Below, one piece after another: positions 17,075 to 25,017 of a stretch of 64,000 bases of DNA. The position numbers and the translations under genes are program-made. The notes under the pieces are model-generated. The model ran no database searches, was not told the origin of the DNA, and saw nothing but the letters and a program-made list of their open reading frames with translations. How positions within the stretch are numbered: position 1 is the first letter of the stretch; every line of letters starts with the position of its first letter. The stretch is from JAZKFT01 sp963845495 (GTDB lineage: Bacteria; Bacteroidota; Bacteroidia; Chitinophagales; Chitinophagaceae): positions 18,634-82,633 of the forward strand of contig CAWJTH010000132.1 of the NCBI GenBank assembly GCA_963845495.1, read 5' to 3'.

Positions 17075-18316
17075 ATGAAAAAAATATTTGTCGCTCTTTT
17101 TTTAATTATCAAAATAAATGCAAATGCACAAATGGATACGGTTTTAATTAAACAATTAATAGAGGCAAACCCAAGCTGGTTCTCGGTTATATTAAACGAT
17201 TCTGCACACAAACAAGTGCAAATTTTATATACACAAATTAATCGAGATAAAAATAATTTCCCACATTTTAAAAGCTTTAGTTATCTGTTAAATACCCAAC
17301 ATTATTTTTATCCGGCAAGTACGGTAAAATTGCCGGAGGCTATTTTTGCCCTTGAAAAAATAAATACCCTACACATAAATGGTTTAAATAAAAATACAAC
17401 TATGCTTACCGACAGCGTACGTAAGGAACAAACTAAAGTTGTAAAAGATACCACAGCAGAAAATGGATTTCCATCTGTGGCACAATACATAAAAAAAATA
17501 TTATTGGTAAGTGATAATGATGCATTTAACCGTTTGTACGAATTTGTTGGCCGGGCCGAAACCAACCAAAAATTACAGGCTTACGGTTTAAATAATTCAA
17601 GAATTTTAAACCGCTTAGCAATTAAAGACGGCGGCGAAAATGCCCGCCATACCAACCCAATTTCTTTTTATAACGGCAATAAATTGGTTTACCAACAACC
17701 GGCCCAATATGATTCCAAAGATTATCCTTTGCAGCTTACCAATACTGTTATGGGAATTGGTTATTTAGATAGTGCCGACCAACTGGTAAATAAACCTTTC
17801 GACCTTAGCGGCCGCAACGTTTACCCTTTGGTGGATCAACAATTGGTAATGAAAAAACTAATTTTTCCAGAAACTTTTCCTGTTGCTGAACAATTTAAAT
17901 TAACACCTTCTGATTATGATTTTTTTTACCGTTACATGAGCATGTATCCAACCGAAAGCAAATTCCCAACTTATGATACAGCTACTTTTTTTACCGCTTT
18001 TGGTAAGTTTTTGTTTTACGGCCAACGGAAAGATGCGACTATCAATTCAAATATTCGCATCTTCAATAAAATTGGCGATTCGTATGGTTTTACTATCGAC
18101 AATACGTATTTTGTTGACTACAAAAACAAGGTGGAGTTTTTACTGGCTGCCGTGGTACAATCTAACAACGACGGTATTTACAACGATGACAAATATGAAT
18201 ATCAAACTGTTTGTTTCCCGTTTTTGGAACACTTGGGGCAAACAATTTACCAATACGAATTGTCTAGAAAAAAACTCTTTTTGCCCAAACTCCAAAAGTT
18301 TGAAAAGTATCGATAA
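17075..18316 (+). CDS. Class A beta-lactamase-like serine hydrolase
   Basis: A 413-residue secreted protein with signal peptide MKKIFVALFLIIKINANAQ. The active-site motifs of the penicillin-binding/beta-lactamase class A fold are visible: SxxK in YPASTVKLPE and SDN in SDNDAFNRL. The third box, normally KTG, seems to read KIGDSYG. The role could be a peptidoglycan peptidase or a lactamase-related hydrolase; resistance cannot be claimed. A hairpin follows the stop. Confidence 0.82.
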   Translation: MKKIFVALFLIIKINANAQMDTVLIKQLIEANPSWFSVILNDSAHKQVQILYTQINRDKNNFPHFKSFSYLLNTQHYFYPASTVKLPEAIFALEKINTLHINGLNKNTTMLTDSVRKEQTKVVKDTTAENGFPSVAQYIKKILLVSDNDAFNRLYEFVGRAETNQKLQAYGLNNSRILNRLAIKDGGENARHTNPISFYNGNKLVYQQPAQYDSKDYPLQLTNTVMGIGYLDSADQLVNKPFDLSGRNVYPLVDQQLVMKKLIFPETFPVAEQFKLTPSDYDFFYRYMSMYPTESKFPTYDTATFFTAFGKFLFYGQRKDATINSNIRIFNKIGDSYGFTIDNTYFVDYKNKVEFLLAAVVQSNNDGIYNDDKYEYQTVCFPFLEHLGQTIYQYELSRKKLFLPKLQKFEKYR

Positions 18317-18333
18317 TTCGAAAGCTTAAAATA

Positions 18334-18363
18334 AACTCGGTTAAAACCTTGCTTAACCGAGTT
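18334..18363 (+). terminator. Hairpin after the serine hydrolase gene
   Basis: AACTCGGTTAA and TTAACCGAGTT form a perfect 11-bp stem with an 8-base loop, 18 bases after the stop codon. There is no long T-run, so termination efficiency is unclear. The word ATCTGCGTCTATCAGC, another recurrent spacer word type, follows at about 18389-18404. Confidence 0.6.
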
Positions 18364-18516
18364 CGTCTACAAACAAAAGACAAAACATCTGCGTCTATCA
18401 GCAAAATCTGCGGGCAACATTCCTGCGGAATTATCGCCCCACTTAACTTTTCTTTTATATGGAACGGTTATTGGCAATCTTTAATAACCTATCTAAATAA
18501 ATTAAAAGCTAATTGT

Positions 18517-18990
18517 ATGTTTAAGCAGCATCCTATCGTATCGTATTTAAAATTTTCTTTTATTGCCGCATTTCTGTACGCCGTAACCGTTTTCATCTTT
18601 ATAAAAGACGCATCTTTTCGCGACACCTGGGTTTTATATATCGGAAACGCATTGTTTGCCGTAGGCATTACCATTTTTGTATTTAACCGGTTTAGCCAGC
18701 CCGAAAAAACGAGCACTTGGTTTGTAATTGGCGCAGCGCACATTACCACCATTATGGGTGTTATTATTTCGTGTTTATTGGTTGCTTTAATGGTGTTGAT
18801 TTTAATTCCAAGCGTACTGGCACATCATCCAAGCTCCAGCGCCATGTTGGCCAATTCGCCGGCGCAATTAACAGGAAAATCAAACGGATTCCTCACTATT
18901 TGCTTTATGGATGCCATTTTAGGAAATGTGTTTGCCGGCTTTTTCGTGTCGATACTTTTCCCTTTTTCGTTATCAAAAAATTATAAGTAA
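18517..18990 (+). CDS. Four-helix integral membrane protein, unknown
   Basis: The start at 18517 (MFKQHPIVSYLKFSF) is preferred; the 56 residues upstream in the open frame do not look like protein and cross spacer repeats. The 157-residue product has four hydrophobic segments, with basic FNRFSQPEKTS between the second and third. I do not recognise the family, though small four-TM proteins of this size are common in Bacteroidota. It is monocistronic, ahead of a repeat-filled convergent spacer. Confidence 0.65.
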   Translation: MFKQHPIVSYLKFSFIAAFLYAVTVFIFIKDASFRDTWVLYIGNALFAVGITIFVFNRFSQPEKTSTWFVIGAAHITTIMGVIISCLLVALMVLILIPSVLAHHPSSSAMLANSPAQLTGKSNGFLTICFMDAILGNVFAGFFVSILFPFSLSKNYK

Positions 18991-19302
18991 AGCTTTGAGC
19001 AATTAGCTATGAGCCATTCCTAAGATGCGCCATTACTATTGGTAATAAGCTCAAAGCTAGTAGCTAACAGCTCATAGCTTTTTGGGCGCCTATCGGGCTG
19101 TCTGTAGTACTCCGCAGCGCCGGTTCACTTATGTCAATCATTCACTATTCACTATTCACCATTCACTAAAAAGGCGCTTTACGGGGTACTACTGCCCATC
19201 CCGGGCGCACGGTCACACCAGTCATTTTTTATTCAAACAGATATCTAAAAGAATTTTCAATTACCTAATTACCTAATTACCTAATTACCATTATTTAATT
19301 AC
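18991..19302. repeat. Composite repeat region in a 308-base convergent spacer
   Basis: Three word types are nested here. An AGCTATGAGC-type hairpin has arms at about 18991-19015 and 19046-19080. A GC-rich imperfect inverted pair (GGGCGCCTATCGGGCTG at about 19084-19100 and TACTGCCCATCCCGGGCGC near 19189-19207) encloses tandem ATTCACTATTCACC words at 19139-19168. Tandem ATTACCTA (period 8) then runs at about 19258-19302, up to the stop of the next gene. Confidence 0.75.
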
Positions 19303-20075
19303 CACCCACCGCTGGCGCCACCGCCGCCGCCGCCGCCGCCGCCAAAACCGCCGAAGCCACCTCCACCGCCACCAAAGCCACTGCTTCCGCCGCCACCAAA
19401 ACCGCCGCCGCGGCCGCTGCTACTACCCAATAAAAACCAAAGTAACGGATTGCCAAGGCCACCTCCTCCCCCTCCACCGCCCCTGCCGCGACCAACAAAC
19501 AGCAAGATGATGAAACCGATGATGAAAATAAAAACAATCCAACTTCCAGGTCCGCCATCACTCTTGTTGCGGTCGGCATAACCGGCAGGTGCGGTATATT
19601 CGCCTTTTGTGGCCTTCATCATATCATCAGTGGCCAAGCTTATACCACCATTATAATCACCCTGTTTAAAATGCGGAACAATATCATTATCAATAATTGC
19701 TTTGCAAGTAACGTCGGGCAAGGCGCCTTCAAGGCCATAGCCCGTTTCAATGCGAACTTTATGATCTTGAACCGCCACAAAAAGTAAGGCACCGTTATTC
19801 GTTTTTTTATTGCCGATTCCCCAATCTCTTAAATATTTTAGCGAAACATCTTCTAGCGGATAATCATTCAACGAATTCACAATCACCACCGCCAGTTGAT
19901 TGGAGGTTTCATTGTCGAACTGTACCAACTTCGTTTCCAGTTGCTGTTTGTCGCCGCCCGATAAAACATGTGCAAAATCATTCACCAATTGCGGCGGGTT
20001 AGGTCTTGGTTCAATCGTTTGCCCAATGGCAAAAAATGAAACCAGGACAAATATTATAAAAAGGAATTTTTTCAT
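19299..20075 (-). CDS. TPM-domain protein with glycine-rich tail (YgcG family)
   Basis: A 258-residue protein with a signal peptide (MKKFLFIIFVLVSFFAIGQ), a TPM domain at about residues 30-150 (PQLVNDFAHVLS, LAVVIVNSLNDYPLEDVSL, VRIETGYGLEGALPD), a membrane helix at about 178-195 and a Gly-rich C-terminus ending GASGGW. The domain faces the periplasm. TPM proteins have been linked to phosphatase activity and photosystem repair in other lineages, but the bacterial role is unsettled. It is the last of a LemA-TPM-TPM set, a common association. Confidence 0.9.
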   Translation of the reverse strand: MKKFLFIIFVLVSFFAIGQTIEPRPNPPQLVNDFAHVLSGGDKQQLETKLVQFDNETSNQLAVVIVNSLNDYPLEDVSLKYLRDWGIGNKKTNNGALLFVAVQDHKVRIETGYGLEGALPDVTCKAIIDNDIVPHFKQGDYNGGISLATDDMMKATKGEYTAPAGYADRNKSDGGPGSWIVFIFIIGFIILLFVGRGRGGGGGGGGLGNPLLWFLLGSSSGRGGGFGGGGSSGFGGGGGGFGGFGGGGGGGGGASGGW

Positions 20076-20086
20076 GTTCTGGAATA

Positions 20087-20217
20087 GTACTTAGTAATTA
20101 GATATTAGTACTTAGATGGTTATTGCTACGCAGTAGATAAATTTTAAAATAAGGTATTAATTTGAAGCACTTAATATTTTGAATTATCTAACTACTAAGT
20201 ACCAATTATCAACAACT
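20087..20217. repeat. TAGTACTTAG-type inverted word array
   Basis: AGTACTTAGTAATTAGATAT at about 20087-20106 faces TAACTACTAAGTACCAATTA at about 20189-20208 in inverted orientation, between the two TPM genes. A related word flanks the four-helix-bundle gene at 10384-10834. Confidence 0.6.
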
Positions 20218-20221
20218 TGTA

Positions 20222-20689
20222 TTATTTACCAAAAACTATATCGTCGGGCAATTCATTTATATCGGTTTGGGCATTGTAGGGGAAATGCATGTGCAACGCA
20301 TCGCCAATATCGCCGATGGTTGCAATAATACCCTGCGGAATATTTGCTTGCTTAAAATTGGCGCTCATTTTTTGCAAAGCACTTTTCCAAAACGCTTCGC
20401 CCGTTTGTTGGTAAATGCCGTCGTCACCAAAAACAGCCATCTGTTTATCTTTCAGTGCAACGTATACCAGTGCTGCATTGTGGAGGGCTGTTTTATTCAT
20501 TTCTAAATTTAAAAACACTTCCCTTGCCCTGTCTATTGCGTCAACATAGCGGCATTTGCTTTCTACAAATACCCGTATTTCGCCACTGGTATTTTTTTCC
20601 GCAGCTTTAATAGCTTGCAAAATATTTTCCCGTTCGTTTTCTGTAAAAAAAACTTTCGGCTTTGGTTTTAAAAAATCAAATAGGGCCAC
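20222..20689 (-). CDS. TPM-domain protein, second copy without membrane tail
   Basis: A 155-residue protein with a TPM domain over most of its length (ENILQAIKAAEKNTSGEIRV, LVYVALKDKQMAVFGDDGIY). Unlike its neighbour it lacks a clear signal peptide and the glycine-rich tail, so it may face the cytoplasm or be held at the membrane by partners. It sits between LemA and the larger TPM protein, with word-array spacers on both sides. Function inferred only from association. Confidence 0.85.
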   Translation of the reverse strand: MALFDFLKPKPKVFFTENERENILQAIKAAEKNTSGEIRVFVESKCRYVDAIDRAREVFLNLEMNKTALHNAALVYVALKDKQMAVFGDDGIYQQTGEAFWKSALQKMSANFKQANIPQGIIATIGDIGDALHMHFPYNAQTDINELPDDIVFGK

Positions 20690-20738
20690 GGGAGGAAATT
20701 ATGAATTACGAATTTAGAATTACGATTTACAAAGATTT

Positions 20739-20896
20739 AAATTCCAAAAAGGAAAATTCCAAATTCCAACCAATGCAATTTGCAATACTGTTTCATTCAT
20801 TTAACAAATATTACTACATCCAAGAATGGTTTGATGATATTGAATGGTTGTGATGTTCAATTTGTTGGAATTTAGAATTTTTCTTTTTGGAATTTC
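20739..20896. repeat. AATTCCAA-type inverted word array, second copy
   Basis: AAATTCCAAAAAGGAAAATT at about 20739-20758 and AATTTTTCTTTTTGGAATTT-like sequence at about 20876-20895 are complementary, and the inner words TTCCAACC and GTTGGAAT also match. It lies between the TPM and LemA genes. Confidence 0.65.
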
Positions 20897-20907
20897 TGAT
20901 TTGGATA

Positions 20908-21480
20908 TTAGCTACCAAAATCAACCTTGGTATCTTTTGCACCTTCGTCAGCTTTGTAGTTTTTCATGGTATGATAGCCAAAAAGACCGGCAACAATATT
21001 GCCTGGAAAGCTTACCAATTTGGCATTGTAATCGGTAATTGCGCCATTCCAATCCCTGATGGCAACTGCAATGCGGTTCTCGGTTCCCTCAATTTGCGCT
21101 TGTAAATCTTTGTACAATCCAGTTGCTTGCAACGTTGGGTAAGCTTCTACGTTTATGTTTAATGCGGCTTTGCCCAGGTCGTTGTATTGTTTGTTTAAAG
21201 CTGCCAATTGTTCTGGATTATTTGGATCGGGCGTAACATTTGGTATGCGGCTGCGCATTTGTACAATTTTAATAAGCGTAGTATCCTCATTTTTAGCCGC
21301 ACCTTTTATGGTGGCCACCACATTTTCATACAAAGTTTTTTTCCGTTGGAACTGGGTTTCCACATCACCCCATTTGCCGTTGATTTCTTGATTGGCCGTT
21401 GCTAATCCGTTGCGTACAGAAATGCCCCAAAGCACCAAAATAGCAGCGATTACAATAATAACAATTCCTGATGTTTTCAT
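20908..21480 (-). CDS. lemA: LemA family protein
   Basis: A 190-residue LemA-like protein with an N-terminal signal anchor (IVIIVIAAILVLWGISVRNG) followed by the coiled helical domain (NGKWGDVETQFQRKKTLYENVV, NIVAGLFGY near the end). These are small membrane proteins of unknown biochemical role that commonly occur next to TPM proteins, as here. It is the first gene of the minus-strand set. Confidence 0.93.
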   Translation of the reverse strand: MKTSGIVIIVIAAILVLWGISVRNGLATANQEINGKWGDVETQFQRKKTLYENVVATIKGAAKNEDTTLIKIVQMRSRIPNVTPDPNNPEQLAALNKQYNDLGKAALNINVEAYPTLQATGLYKDLQAQIEGTENRIAVAIRDWNGAITDYNAKLVSFPGNIVAGLFGYHTMKNYKADEGAKDTKVDFGS

Positions 21481-21524
21481 TTTGAATAGTCGTTTTATAT
21501 GATTAAGAAAGATAAAGGTAGGGT

Positions 21525-21622
21525 AAAAGCTATAAGCTGTGAGCTATGAGCTTTTAGCCGAAAACCATAACAGAAATCTAAAAGGCAATCAGCTAAAAGC
21601 TCATAGCTCATTGCTCAAAGCT
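21525..21622. repeat. AGCTATGAGC-type inverted word array
   Basis: The left arm at about 21525-21559 and the right arm at about 21588-21622 share GAGCTATGAGCTTTTAGC and its complement, giving a long imperfect stem. It lies between LemA and the ABC ATPase gene and is the third array of this word in the window. Confidence 0.75.
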
Positions 21623-21623
21623 A

Positions 21624-22274
21624 TCAAACAATCAAGCCATCCTTCATTACCAGCTTTCGGTCGCTTAGGTTGGCCAGTTCTTCGTTGTGGGTAACAATCA
21701 AAAATGTTTGTCCCATTTGTTGGCGCAGGTCAAAAAAAAGTTGATGTAATTCTTGCGCATGGGCACTGTCGAGGTTGCCGGTTGGTTCGTCAGCAAAAAC
21801 AATATCCGGACTATTAATTAATGCCCTGGCCACAGCAATCCGTTGTTGTTCGCCGCCGCTTAATTGGCTGGGTTTATTGCCGGCCCTGTCTGTTAAACCC
21901 ATGGTTTGTAAAAGCGCTTCGGCTTTTTCCTTTACTTCTTTTTTCTTTTTGTTTGCAATCCAACCCGGAATGCAAACATTTTCAATAGCCGTAAATTCGG
22001 GCAATAAATGGTGAAATTGAAACACAAAACCCATGTGCATGTTTCTGTAAGAAGCCAATGCATTGCCTTTTAGCTGGTCGATGCGTTGCCCGTTCAGTGT
22101 TACTTGTCCTGCGTCGGCCGTATCCAAAGTTCCAATAATATGCAACAAGGTGCTTTTACCGGCACCGCTACTACCAACAATGCTAACTACCTCGCCTTTT
22201 TGCACTTGCAATCCAACGCCTTTCAACACATGGATAGATCCGTATTTCTTTTCAATTCCTGTAGCTGTGAGCAT
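21624..22274 (-). CDS. ABC transporter ATP-binding protein, LolD/MacB type
   Basis: A 216-residue ATPase with Walker A GSSGAGKST, the signature LSGGEQQRIAVARAL and Walker B DIVFADEPTG followed by NLDSA. The small size and the features of the LolD/FtsE/MacB group fit lipoprotein release or mechanotransmission rather than import. No permease gene is adjacent, so its partner is encoded elsewhere. It would sit on the cytoplasmic face of the inner membrane. Confidence 0.92.
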   Translation of the reverse strand: MLTATGIEKKYGSIHVLKGVGLQVQKGEVVSIVGSSGAGKSTLLHIIGTLDTADAGQVTLNGQRIDQLKGNALASYRNMHMGFVFQFHHLLPEFTAIENVCIPGWIANKKKKEVKEKAEALLQTMGLTDRAGNKPSQLSGGEQQRIAVARALINSPDIVFADEPTGNLDSAHAQELHQLFFDLRQQMGQTFLIVTHNEELANLSDRKLVMKDGLIV

Positions 22275-22284
22275 GGGGCGAAGA

Positions 22285-22610
22285 TAAGGTACAAGAATTC
22301 AAGGTACAAGGATTCAAGGCACAAGAATTCAAGGCACAAGAAGACAAGAAACCAAGTTTCAAGAAACCAAGAATTCAAGTAACAAAAACTAAGAAATCAA
22401 GTTTCAAGAAAACAAAGTTCAAGTGTTTTTAAAAAAAGGCGCAAGTTCCAAGCCATTTTTAAAGCGCAAATTTCAAGATTCACTTTTGATTTCTTACTTT
22501 CTTGAGCTTTGAGCTTGCGTTCTTTCTTTGCTTGAAGCTTGTACTATTATTGTTTTCTTAACATTGAGCCTTGATTTCTTGCCTTCTTGTACCTTGAAGC
22601 TTGAAAATTG
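22285..22610. repeat. Large AAGAATTCAAGGCAC-type word array in a divergent spacer
   Basis: From about 22288 to 22400 there are tandem degenerate words such as GTACAAGAATTCAAGG and AAGTTTCAAGAAACCAAG. From about 22492 to 22610 words in the opposite sense occur (CTTGAGCTTTGAGCTTG, CTTGTACCTTGAAGCTTG). Together they nearly fill the 391-base spacer between the divergent ABC ATPase and DUF2795 genes. Confidence 0.7.
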
Positions 22611-22611
22611 A

Positions 22612-22642
22612 TTTGGTAATTCCAACTGTACTGTTACATTTG
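22612..22642 (+). promoter_or_regulatory. Consensus Bacteroidota sigma-ABfr promoter
   Basis: TTTG at 22612-22615 is separated by exactly 19 bases from TACATTTG at 22635-22642, a full match to the TTTG/TAnnTTTG consensus. The start codon of the downstream gene is 23 bases further on. It lies just after the word array. Confidence 0.75.
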
Positions 22643-22665
22643 CAAAAATTTAAACAGCTAAGAAT

Positions 22666-22887
22666 ATGTTTTGGACACTTGAATTGGCTTCACATTTGGA
22701 AGATGCGCCTTGGCCAGCTACCAAGGACGAACTGATTGACTTTTCTATCCGTTCGGGTGCGCCGATAGAGGTGGTTGAAAACCTGCAGGAATTGGAAGAC
22801 GACGGTGAAATTTATGAAAGCTTGGAAGACATTTGGCCAGATTATCCAAGTCAGGATGACTTCTTCTTTAATGAGGATGAATATTAA
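22666..22887 (+). CDS. DUF2795 family protein
   Basis: A 73-residue acidic protein that I assign to DUF2795 from ATKDELIDFSIRSGAPIEVVENLQELEDDG. It is soluble, has no signal and ends in a very acidic tail (DDFFFNEDEY). The function of the family is not established. It is expressed from a consensus promoter and ends at a strong hairpin, so it is a single-gene unit and probably highly expressed. Confidence 0.85.
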   Translation: MFWTLELASHLEDAPWPATKDELIDFSIRSGAPIEVVENLQELEDDGEIYESLEDIWPDYPSQDDFFFNEDEY

Positions 22888-22924
22888 TATTCAATGGAGA
22901 ATTGAAAAATGAATTATGGATAAT

Positions 22925-22956
22925 AAAAGCCATTCCTAAAAAGGGATGGCTTTTTT
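22925..22956 (+). terminator. Rho-independent terminator of the DUF2795 gene
   Basis: AAAAGCCATTCC pairs with GGGATGGCTTTT (one G-T pair) around a 6-base loop, followed by six T residues. Confidence 0.85.
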
Positions 22957-23040
22957 AATTGATAATAAAATAATGGATAATTGTAGTTATAACGCATCTC
23001 CAAAATTTAGCATTATCCATTATTTCATTATCCATTACTC
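22957..23040. repeat. ATAATGGATAAT-type inverted word pair
   Basis: GATAATAAAATAATGGATAA at about 22961-22980 is matched in inverted sense by TTATCCATTATTTCATTATC at about 23014-23033, with another ATTATCCATTA word beside it. It fills the spacer before the hemerythrin gene. Confidence 0.65.
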
Positions 23041-23089
23041 CTTCGTTCGTGGCATATATTTTTTGTTATTCCAAGTTTAATGTGCAAAT

Positions 23090-23803
23090 ATGGAAAGCGT
23101 CGATCAATCAATATATCTGCAGCGTCGCGGTTTTATTAAAAAAGGTTTGCTGGTAACATTGTCTGGTTCGGTTGGGCTAGGCTTCTTATCGGCTTGTAAA
23201 GACAAAGATGATGATGAAGGCCAAAAAGTTTCGCCGCCAGAAGATTTAATGCAAGAGCATGGTTTGTTGAATAGGATTTTACTGATTTATGATGCTTGTA
23301 ACCAGCATTTAATCAACAAACAAAATTTTCCTAAAGATGCTTTGGCGGATGCTGCAACTATCATTCGGGTATTTGTAGAAGATTATCATGAAAAACAAGA
23401 AGAAGATTATTTATTTCCCCGGTTTAAGAAAGCAAATCAATTAACAGATTTGGTACAGGTGCTTTTACAGCAGCACAATGCTGGCAGAACCATAACGGAT
23501 GAAATTATGCAATTGACGAAAAATGCTTCCACAACTGACGTTGAAAATCAAAAATTATCACAATTGCTTACAAAATTTAATACCATGTACCGGCCACACG
23601 AAGCAAGGGAAGACACAATTTTATTTCCTGCATTCCGAAAAATTGTTTCCAAACATGAATACGACAGCTTGGGCGAAGAATTTGAAAAAAACGAACAAAA
23701 ACGCTTTGGAAAAGATGGTTTTGAAACGATGGTGGAAAAAGTGGCTACTATTGAAAAGCGTTTAAATATTTATGAATTAAGCCAATTTACACCACAAATA
23801 TAG
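23090..23803 (+). CDS. Hemerythrin-like lipoprotein with Tat signal
   Basis: A 237-residue protein. The N-terminus has twin arginines (RRGFIKKG, residues 12-19), a hydrophobic stretch and a lipobox ending at Cys36 (GFLSAC), so it should be exported folded by Tat and lipid-anchored. The hemerythrin domain (about 50-200) keeps the iron-ligand pattern: His in MQEHG, His and Glu in DYHEKQEED, His in LLQQHNAGR, His and Glu in YRPHEAREDT. A di-iron site that binds oxygen or nitric oxide is likely. It is adjacent to a His-rich small protein. Confidence 0.88.
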   Translation: MESVDQSIYLQRRGFIKKGLLVTLSGSVGLGFLSACKDKDDDEGQKVSPPEDLMQEHGLLNRILLIYDACNQHLINKQNFPKDALADAATIIRVFVEDYHEKQEEDYLFPRFKKANQLTDLVQVLLQQHNAGRTITDEIMQLTKNASTTDVENQKLSQLLTKFNTMYRPHEAREDTILFPAFRKIVSKHEYDSLGEEFEKNEQKRFGKDGFETMVEKVATIEKRLNIYELSQFTPQI

Positions 23804-23912
23804 ATTGTATAAATATTTGTTACTAATGTTTTTTTTATATTGTTCTTTTTTGTTCTTGGCACGGCTTTTTTAGCTGGACTAACTGATTGTTAACCATTTA
23901 AAAAAAATTGTT

Positions 23913-24212
23913 ATGGCAAGTAAACATCATGATGCAGCTGCAAAACATCACGAAGAAGCAGCAAAACATCATAAGCAAGCATCAACGCACAGTAAAGAAG
24001 GCAACGACGAAAAAGCTGCCCACCATGCACAGGCTGCACAAGCACATCGTAAACAAGCTGGCAAACATGCTACAAAAGCAGCGGCTACCCATGCTAAAAA
24101 AGCAGGGACAATGCAAGATGACGATATGAACAGCGGCGGTAGCGGTGGTGCTGGAAACGGCAAATCAACTGACAAAGCAAATGGTAAAGTTGGGGCGAAC
24201 AGCATGTCTTAA
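23913..24212 (+). CDS. Histidine/alanine/lysine-rich small protein
   Basis: A 99-residue low-complexity protein. Residues 1-65 contain repeated HH and AxxH units (ASKHHDAAAKHHEEAAKHHK), likely one long basic helix. The rest is a Gly/Ser/Asp-rich tail. I do not recognise a named family. Metal buffering or nucleic-acid binding would fit the composition but is not shown. It is followed by a strong terminator and lies 109 bases after the hemerythrin gene. Confidence 0.7.
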   Translation: MASKHHDAAAKHHEEAAKHHKQASTHSKEGNDEKAAHHAQAAQAHRKQAGKHATKAAATHAKKAGTMQDDDMNSGGSGGAGNGKSTDKANGKVGANSMS

Positions 24213-24224
24213 TTTTTCCGATTA

Positions 24225-24261
24225 TAAGAAAGGGGAACCAAATTTTGGTTCCCCTTTCTTA
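24225..24261. terminator. Strong bidirectional terminator
   Basis: TAAGAAAGGGGAACCAAA and its reverse complement form an 18-bp perfect stem, with TTTTT after it on the plus strand. It lies between convergent genes. Confidence 0.92.
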
Positions 24262-24310
24262 TTTTTAAAGATAAATGGTTATGAAAAAAATTTAACCAAA
24301 GCATTTTGTA

Positions 24311-25000
24311 TTAAACAAAAAACACCCGTTGAATTGTCCAGAACAGTGCAATTAACCCAATTGCGATGGACATCGGGTAAACTACTTTCTTTCTATACCA
24401 AGGTTGTTTACCCAACGGGATGCCAAGTAAAACAAAAAAAGCAACGATGATCGTAATTTGTCCTAATTCAACCCCAACATTAAAAGACAAAATTGACAAA
24501 GCGAATTTATTGCTGGGCAAACCAATTTCATTTAACGAGCTGGCGAAGCCCATTCCATGTATCAGGCCAAACATAAAAACAATTAGTATCCGCCAAGGTT
24601 TTAACTCGGTTAGCAGCAGGTTTTCAATGGCAATAAATAAAATGGATAAAGCAATAATCGGCTCTACTACTGCACTTGGCGCCACAATAATATTCTTCAT
24701 GCTAAGTGCCAACGTAATGGAATGCGCCACGGTAAAAGCGGTTGCTTGCCAAAGGATTGTTTTTATTTTAGTGCTTAATAAACAAAGACCGACTACGAAT
24801 AAAATATGGTCGAAACCTTGAGGTAAAATATGCGTGTAGCCCAATTTTAAGTAAAAAGAAACCACATCTTTGGTGGGTGCTTTTTCTAACGCATAATTGA
24901 TGGTGTGGGCAAGCGCAGCACTGGGTTTTAGCATTAAAGCAATGGCCATAATCAAATATGGCCATGCGTTTATTTTGTTCTTTTTAGTTAAATTATCCAT
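24311..25000 (-). CDS. HupE/UreJ-like membrane protein
   Basis: A 229-residue protein with six or so membrane segments and the family's conserved histidines (GFDHILFVVGL, FTVAHSITLALS, GLIHGMGFA). HupE/UreJ relatives are metal permeases, mostly for nickel, but in Bacteroidota the stand-alone form lacks hydrogenase or urease neighbours, as here. The metal is therefore unknown. It is downstream of the TPR gene on the same strand with an 18-base gap, which suggests co-transcription. Confidence 0.85.
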   Translation of the reverse strand: MDNLTKKNKINAWPYLIMAIALMLKPSAALAHTINYALEKAPTKDVVSFYLKLGYTHILPQGFDHILFVVGLCLLSTKIKTILWQATAFTVAHSITLALSMKNIIVAPSAVVEPIIALSILFIAIENLLLTELKPWRILIVFMFGLIHGMGFASSLNEIGLPSNKFALSILSFNVGVELGQITIIVAFFVLLGIPLGKQPWYRKKVVYPMSIAIGLIALFWTIQRVFFV

Positions 25001-25017
25001 GCAATGTTTTAAAGATA

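Noticed and set aside
17075..18316. Annotation as an antibiotic-resistance beta-lactamase
   Set aside because: The fold and SxxK/SDN motifs only show a penicillin-interacting serine hydrolase; the third box is weak and no resistance evidence exists.
19082..19276. Small plus-strand ORF across the composite repeat
   Set aside because: It is entirely within repeat words and has no codon pattern of a gene.
19295..19579. Minus-strand ORF overlapping the glycine-rich tail of the TPM gene
   Set aside because: Its alanine/valine-rich product is the alternate-frame reading of GGN repeats in a real gene.
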